A stretch of DNA of 9,002 bases from Thermoleophilaceae bacterium (GTDB lineage Bacteria; Actinomycetota; Thermoleophilia; Solirubrobacterales; Thermoleophilaceae), in contig JACCSF010000002.1 of assembly GCA_013813135.1 (NCBI GenBank), forward strand, positions 1 through 9,002, in the 5' to 3' direction. Both the position numbers and the translations under genes were made by a program. A model generated the notes under the pieces. That model searched no databases, had not been told where the DNA came from, and saw only the letters and a program-made list of their open reading frames with translations. Shown here piece by piece: positions 5,444 through 9,002 of the stretch; the stretch's first letter is position 1; each line of letters begins with the position of its first letter.

Positions 5444-6736
5444 GTGGCCCCCGGCGCCGCAACCAACGGCCAGCCGCCAACTGCCGCCTCGACGTCCGAG
5501 CTGGTCCGCTTCGCCACCGCCGGCTCTGTGGACGACGGCAAGTCGACGCTGATCGGCCGGCTGCTCTACGACACCAAGTCGATCTTCGAGGACCAGTTGG
5601 AAAGCGTCGCGCGGGCCTCGGGGCAACGCGGCGACGGCTACGTGAACCTGGCGCTGCTCACCGACGGCCTGCGCGCCGAGCGCGAACAGGGCATCACGAT
5701 CGATGTCGCCTACCGCTACTTCCACACGCCGCGGCGCAAGTTCATCATCGCCGACACACCCGGCCACGAGCAGTACACGCGCAACATGGTCACGGGCGCC
5801 TCGACGTCGGACCTCGCACTCGTGCTCGTGGACGCGCGCAAGGGCGTGCTCGAGCAGTCGCGCCGCCACGCATTCATAGCCTCGCTGCTGCGCATCCGCC
5901 ACCTCGTTGTGTGCGTCAACAAGATGGACCTGGTCGACTTCGACCAATCGGTGTTCGACCGGATCACCGTCGAGTTCTCGGGCTGGCTGGCCAAGCTCGA
6001 CATCCACGACGTCACCTTCATCCCGATCTCCGCGCTCCATGGCGACAACGTCGTCGATCGCTCGGCGCGGATGCCCTGGTACGCCGGGACCTCGCTGCTC
6101 TACCACCTCGAGCACGTGCACGTGGCGTCCGACCGCAACCTGCGCGACCCCCGCTTTCCCGTGCAGTGGGTGGTGCGGCCGATGTCGGACGAGCACCACG
6201 ACTACCGCGGCTACGCGGGCGAGGTCGCGTCCGGGGTCCTGCGCACTGGCGACGAGGTGGTGGTACTGCCCTCGGGCCGGACGTCGCGGATCGCCTCGAT
6301 CGACACCTTCGAGGGTGCACTCGACGAGGCCTACCCGCCGCTATCGGTGACCCTGCACCTGGAAGACGACATCGACGTGTCGCGCGGCGACATGATCTGC
6401 CGCCCGGAGAACCGGCCGAAGGAGGCGCGCGAGATCGACGCGATGGTCTGCTGGATGTCCGAGCGCCCGCTATCGCCGTCGGCCCGCTACCGCATCAAGC
6501 ACACCACCCGTACGGCCCTCGCCAAGGTGGACGAGCTGCGCTACCGCATCGACGTGAACTCGCTCCACCGCGACAAGGAGGCCAACGGGCTCGAGCTCAA
6601 CGAGATCGGACGCCTGCGTCTGCGGCTGTCGTCGCCGCTGTTCGTTGACGAGTACGCGCGCAACCGCGCCACCGGCAGCTTCATCCTCATCGACGAGTCG
6701 ACGAACGACACCGTCGGTGCCGGAATGGTGCTCTGA
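5444..6736 (+). CDS. cysN: Sulfate adenylyltransferase subunit 1 (ATP sulfurylase GTPase subunit)
   Basis: A 430-residue EF-Tu-like GTPase that drives APS synthesis by CysD through GTP hydrolysis. G motifs are intact: P-loop Gly-Ser-Val-Asp-Asp-Gly-Lys-Ser-Thr (27-35), switch I Gly-Ile-Thr-Ile-Asp-Val-Ala-Tyr (83-90), Asp-Thr-Pro-Gly-His (104-108) and Asn-Lys-Met-Asp (159-162). Two beta-barrel domains follow, with Arg-Tyr-Arg-Ile-Lys-His-Thr-Thr in the last. The protein ends in the usual Asn-Asp-Thr-Val-Gly-Ala-Gly-Met region, so there is no fused APS kinase (CysC) domain; this fits an APS-using CysH that needs no PAPS. The GTG at 5444 is the only sensible start, as no other in-frame start lies between the cysD stop and the P-loop. 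It lacks a good ribosome site and follows the hairpin at 5413-5432. The first 18 residues are a variable Ala/Pro/Thr tail. Confidence 0.95.
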   Translation: MAPGAATNGQPPTAASTSELVRFATAGSVDDGKSTLIGRLLYDTKSIFEDQLESVARASGQRGDGYVNLALLTDGLRAEREQGITIDVAYRYFHTPRRKFIIADTPGHEQYTRNMVTGASTSDLALVLVDARKGVLEQSRRHAFIASLLRIRHLVVCVNKMDLVDFDQSVFDRITVEFSGWLAKLDIHDVTFIPISALHGDNVVDRSARMPWYAGTSLLYHLEHVHVASDRNLRDPRFPVQWVVRPMSDEHHDYRGYAGEVASGVLRTGDEVVVLPSGRTSRIASIDTFEGALDEAYPPLSVTLHLEDDIDVSRGDMICRPENRPKEAREIDAMVCWMSERPLSPSARYRIKHTTRTALAKVDELRYRIDVNSLHRDKEANGLELNEIGRLRLRLSSPLFVDEYARNRATGSFILIDESTNDTVGAGMVL

Positions 6737-6742
6737 GAGCAT

Positions 6743-6772
6743 CCGGGGGCTCGCGCCCGCGGCCCCCCCCGG
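6743..6772 (+). repeat. Second GC palindrome, after cysN, with C-octamer
   Basis: CCGGGGGC (6743-6750), TCGC (6751-6754) and GCCCGCGG (6755-6762) form an 8-base-pair stem with one G-G mismatch and a four-base loop. The 20-base unit is the reverse complement of the unit at 5413-5432 except for one base. It is followed by CCCCCCCC (6763-6770) and GG, so the 5' arm can instead pair with this downstream C-run, giving two mutually exclusive folds. It begins six bases after the cysN stop and may act as a weak terminator or mRNA stabiliser before the transporter gene. No T-tract is present. Confidence 0.5.
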
Positions 6773-6802
6773 CACGCTGGCTGCGGAGATAGGCTGGGCG
6801 CC

Positions 6803-7699
6803 GTGGACTTCGCGCTGATCGGGTTCGGCCTCGGCGTCGGCGTGCTCGTGGGCATGACCGGCATCGGCGGCGGGTCCCTGATGACCCCGATGCTGATCCT
6901 GGTGTTCGGCGTGACTCCGATCACCGCAATCGGCACGGACCTCGCCTACGCGGCGGTGACCAAGACCGTCGGCGGCTACAAGCACTGGCGCCAGCGCACC
7001 GTGGACCTCCGGCTGTCCAGCTGGATGGCGCTCGGCTCGGTGCCGGCCGCGGTGGCCGGCGTGTACGTGCTGCGTGCGCTCGAGGACTGGGCCGGCCGCG
7101 ACTTCGACGACCTCCTGCTCACCGTCCTCGCCTGTGCGCTGCTGCTGACCGGCGCGGCCACGCTGGTGCGCGCCTTCCTGAAGAGCATGCACGAGCGCGA
7201 GCGCGACACGATCGAGATGGAGCGGCGCCACAAGGTGGCCGCGGTCGTGCTCGGGCTCGGCGTCGGCTTCGTGCTTGGCGTGACCTCGGCGGGGAGCGGC
7301 GCGCTGATCGCGGTCGGGCTGATCCTGCTGTTCCGCCTCTCGCCGACCCGCGTAGTGGGGACCGACATCTTCCACGCCGCGATCCTGCTCTGGGCCGCCG
7401 GACTGGCGCACGTAATGGCCGGCAACGTCGACTTCGGACTGGTCGGCAACATCCTGATCGGCTCGATCCCGGGCGTCTGGGTCGGCAGCCACTGGTCGGT
7501 GCGGGTGGAGCCGGCGGTGCTGCGCACCACGCTCGCGGTGGTGCTGCTCGGCGCCGGACTCGCGCTGTTGATCAAGGCGGGCCTGGACCTCCCCGTCGCC
7601 GTGATCGTGCCCTTCCCGGTCGCCGTGCTGGCGCTGCTGGTGGTGACGATGGCGCGGGCGCGCCGGGCGCGCGCGCAGGTGCCGTCCGGCGGCCCCTAG
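6803..7699 (+). CDS. TauE/SafE-family (DUF81) membrane transporter
   Basis: A 298-residue inner-membrane protein with about eight hydrophobic segments and a basic C-terminal tail (Ala-Arg-Ala-Arg-Arg-Ala-Arg) that is probably cytoplasmic. The family's two-fold repeat is visible: Gly-Ile-Gly-Gly-Gly-Ser-Leu-Met-Thr-Pro (20-29) with Ala-Ile-Gly-Thr-Asp (42-46) in the first half, and Thr-Ser-Ala-Gly-Ser-Gly-Ala-Leu (161-168) with Val-Val-Gly-Thr-Asp-Ile-Phe-His-Ala (184-192) in the second. A charged loop (about 127-144) separates the halves. Members export sulfite or sulfoacetate or move other sulfur and organic anions. Its place at the end of a sulfate-reduction cluster points to sulfite efflux or sulfate uptake, but sequence alone does not decide. 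The start is GTG 6803; GGAG at 6784-6787 is rather distant. Transcription from the cys cluster is likely unless the palindrome at 6743 blocks it. Confidence 0.88.
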   Translation: MDFALIGFGLGVGVLVGMTGIGGGSLMTPMLILVFGVTPITAIGTDLAYAAVTKTVGGYKHWRQRTVDLRLSSWMALGSVPAAVAGVYVLRALEDWAGRDFDDLLLTVLACALLLTGAATLVRAFLKSMHERERDTIEMERRHKVAAVVLGLGVGFVLGVTSAGSGALIAVGLILLFRLSPTRVVGTDIFHAAILLWAAGLAHVMAGNVDFGLVGNILIGSIPGVWVGSHWSVRVEPAVLRTTLAVVLLGAGLALLIKAGLDLPVAVIVPFPVAVLALLVVTMARARRARAQVPSGGP

Positions 7700-7708
7700 C
7701 GCGCCGCC
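7688..7708 (+). terminator. Hairpin straddling the transporter stop codon (weak terminator candidate)
   Basis: GGCGGC (7688-7693) and GCCGCC (7703-7708) pair around a nine-base loop that contains the TAG stop (7697-7699). No T-tract follows. It could end or protect the sulfur-cluster transcript just before the P450 promoter candidate, but a six-base stem in GC-rich DNA is weak evidence. Confidence 0.3.
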
Positions 7709-7717
7709 AAGTTCAGA

Positions 7718-7723
7718 TACTTT
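7718..7723 (+). promoter_or_regulatory. -10-like TACTTT placed for a leaderless P450 transcript
   Basis: TACTTT fits the TANNNT -10 pattern and ends seven bases before the GTG at 7731, the spacing expected when transcription starts at the start codon itself. No Shine-Dalgarno site precedes the GTG, and leaderless mRNAs are common in actinobacteria. No convincing -35 box is visible around 7695-7701. The octamer TACTTTCC is shared with the region before the sulfite reductase gene (1925-1932). Confidence 0.35.
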
Positions 7724-7730
7724 CCGGTAT

Positions 7731-9002
7731 GTGACCACGTCGATACCGCCCGGCCCAAGCGCCTCCCGGCTGCTGCAGACGGTGCGCTGGATGTACCGGC
7801 CGGGAGCGATGCTCGAGGACTGCCGGCGCCGATATGGCGACGTGTTCACGCTGCGGATCGCGCACGAGGGCAGCTGGGTCTTCCTCGCCCACCCGGATGC
7901 GGTCAAGCAGGTGTTCACGGGCGATCCGCGCGTTTTCCACGCCGGCGAGGCGAACGTCGTGCTGCTGCCGATGCTGGGTCACCACTCCGTGCTGCTGCTC
8001 GACGAGGCCGCCCACATGTCGCAGCGCAAGCTGATGCTGCCGTCCTTCCACGGCGAGCGCATGCGCCGCTACGAGCAGGTCATGGCCGAGGTTGCGGCGG
8101 CGGAGATCGACAGCTGGCCGGCAGGAGAGCCGTACACGGTGCGCCCCGCGATGCAGCGGATCACGCTCGAGGTGATCATGCGCACCGTCTTCGGGGTGCA
8201 GGACGACGCGCGCCGCGAGCGGCTGCGCGGAACCCTCGCTTCCGCGCTCGAGTGGGCCTCGGACCCGCGCCGCATGGCGATGCTGGCCATGCTCGGCCCA
8301 CACCGCATCGAGCGCTCGCGCCTGTTCCAGCGCATGCGCCGGCCGGCCGACGAGCTGATCTACGAGGAGATCCGCGAGCGGCGCGGCGCGGCCGACCTCG
8401 CGGAGCGCGACGACGTGCTGTCGCTCCTGCTTCAGGCCCGCCACGAGGACGGCAGCCCGATGAGCGACGACGAGTTGCGCGACGAGCTGATGACCCTGCT
8501 GGTGGCGGGCCACGAGACCACGGCGTCGTCGCTCGCCTGGGCCGTCGAGCGGCTTGTCCGCAACCCGCAGGCGCTGACACGGCTGTGCGACGACGTCGCC
8601 GCCGGTGGGGACGAGTACGCGGACGCGGTCTGCAAGGAGACCCTGAGACTGCGCCCGATCCTGGCCCTGGTGCTGCGCCGCCTGACCGAGCCGACGGAGA
8701 TCGGCGGGCGGCTGCTTCCCGCGGGCGTGAACCTGGCGCCCTGCATCTACCTCGTGCACCGGCGCGCCGACGTCTACCCCGAGCCGTACGCGTTCCGGCC
8801 GGAGCGCTTCCTCGAGCAGCCGGCCGGCACCTACACCTGGATCCCCTTCGGCGGCGGCGTGCGGCGCTGTCTCGGAGCCACCTTCGCCCTCTTCGAGATG
8901 AGGGTGGTGCTGCGCGAGCTGGTCAGCCGGCTCGAGCTGCGCGCGGCCGACGCGCGCCCGGAGCGCATCGCGCGCCGGGCGATCACGCTCGTGCCCGAGC
9001 GC
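7731..9002 (+). CDS. Cytochrome P450, 3' end cut by the window
   Basis: The frame is open from GTG 7731 to the last base: 424 codons with no stop, probably lacking only some 10-40 residues. It is a soluble bacterial heme monooxygenase. The N-terminus starts with Ile-Pro-Pro-Gly-Pro and has no membrane anchor. C-helix His96-x-x-x-Arg-Lys leads into Leu-Pro-Ser-Phe-His-Gly. The I-helix Ala-Gly-His-Glu-Thr-Thr (259-264) carries the oxygen-activating acid/threonine pair. The K-helix Glu303-Thr-Leu-Arg306 is the ExxR motif. The heme loop runs Phe373-Gly-Gly-Gly-Val-Arg-Arg-Cys380-Leu-Gly, with Cys380 the iron ligand. All core residues are present, so the enzyme should be active. Substrate and redox partner cannot be told from sequence, and no ferredoxin gene is adjacent in the window. 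The start is supported by the leaderless -10 box and a normal P450 beginning; Met21 is a less likely alternative. It follows the transporter by 31 bases on the same strand but looks functionally unrelated to sulfate assimilation. Confidence 0.93.
   Translation, partial: MTTSIPPGPSASRLLQTVRWMYRPGAMLEDCRRRYGDVFTLRIAHEGSWVFLAHPDAVKQVFTGDPRVFHAGEANVVLLPMLGHHSVLLLDEAAHMSQRKLMLPSFHGERMRRYEQVMAEVAAAEIDSWPAGEPYTVRPAMQRITLEVIMRTVFGVQDDARRERLRGTLASALEWASDPRRMAMLAMLGPHRIERSRLFQRMRRPADELIYEEIRERRGAADLAERDDVLSLLLQARHEDGSPMSDDELRDELMTLLVAGHETTASSLAWAVERLVRNPQALTRLCDDVAAGGDEYADAVCKETLRLRPILALVLRRLTEPTEIGGRLLPAGVNLAPCIYLVHRRADVYPEPYAFRPERFLEQPAGTYTWIPFGGGVRRCLGATFALFEMRVVLRELVSRLELRAADARPERIARRAITLVPER

Noticed and set aside
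6470..7918. Reverse open frame of 482 codons opposite cysN end and the transporter
   Set aside because: Antisense to two recognisable genes; the His/Gln/Asp-rich product has no domain.
7713..8759. Reverse open frame of 348 codons opposite the P450
   Set aside because: The forward frame carries the complete set of P450 motifs, so this is a shadow.
1..9002. CRISPR arrays, insertion sequences, tRNA or rRNA genes, attachment sites
   Set aside because: No regular repeat-spacer pattern, transposase motif, cloverleaf or rRNA signature was recognised on reading; nearly all sequence is assigned to housekeeping-type genes.

Overview
The window is high-GC DNA (roughly 70% by eye) in which codon third positions are almost always G or C. 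Actinobacterial traits are a NirA-type sulfite reductase, an iron-sulfur APS reductase, GTG starts, and few strong Shine-Dalgarno sites. I infer an actinobacterium, possibly Thermoleophilia/Solirubrobacterales. No rRNA or other phylogenetic marker is present, so the assignment is tentative.

Layout. Bases 1-166 are probably non-coding and hold a short imperfect direct repeat. A small gene (167-412, +) resembles the epsilon-type accessory subunit of acyl-CoA carboxylases. It converges with an amidase-signature hydrolase (426-1859, -), and only 13 bases separate their stop codons, which sit inside a GC-rich hairpin. A divergent intergenic region (1860-1979) leads into the core of the window, a sulfate-assimilation cluster on the + strand: ferredoxin-type sulfite reductase (1980-3842), APS reductase cysH (3830-4444), ATP sulfurylase subunits cysD (4441-5388) and cysN (5444-6736), and a TauE/SafE-family membrane transporter (6803-7699). 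A cytochrome P450 follows (7731 to the window end). It lacks only its last C-terminal residues and may be transcribed separately as a leaderless mRNA.

How the genes work together. CysD and CysN activate sulfate with ATP to APS, using GTP hydrolysis. CysH reduces APS directly to sulfite. The siroheme/[4Fe-4S] reductase takes sulfite to sulfide for cysteine synthesis. The pathway skips PAPS: CysH has the cysteine pairs that hold an iron-sulfur cluster in APS-using enzymes, CysN has no fused APS kinase domain, and no cysC is present. The transporter probably moves sulfate into the cell or sulfite out. Gene order runs opposite to the biochemical order. The first three genes overlap (13 and 4 bases), whereas cysN is set off by a strong GNRA-loop hairpin, and a near-identical palindrome follows cysN.

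The window is mostly an ordinary, well-formed assimilatory cluster with conserved catalytic residues. I see no clear undescribed system. The best leads are the paired palindromes flanking cysN, the possible operator repeats before the sulfite reductase, hairpins that straddle stop codons, and the orphan epsilon-like gene.
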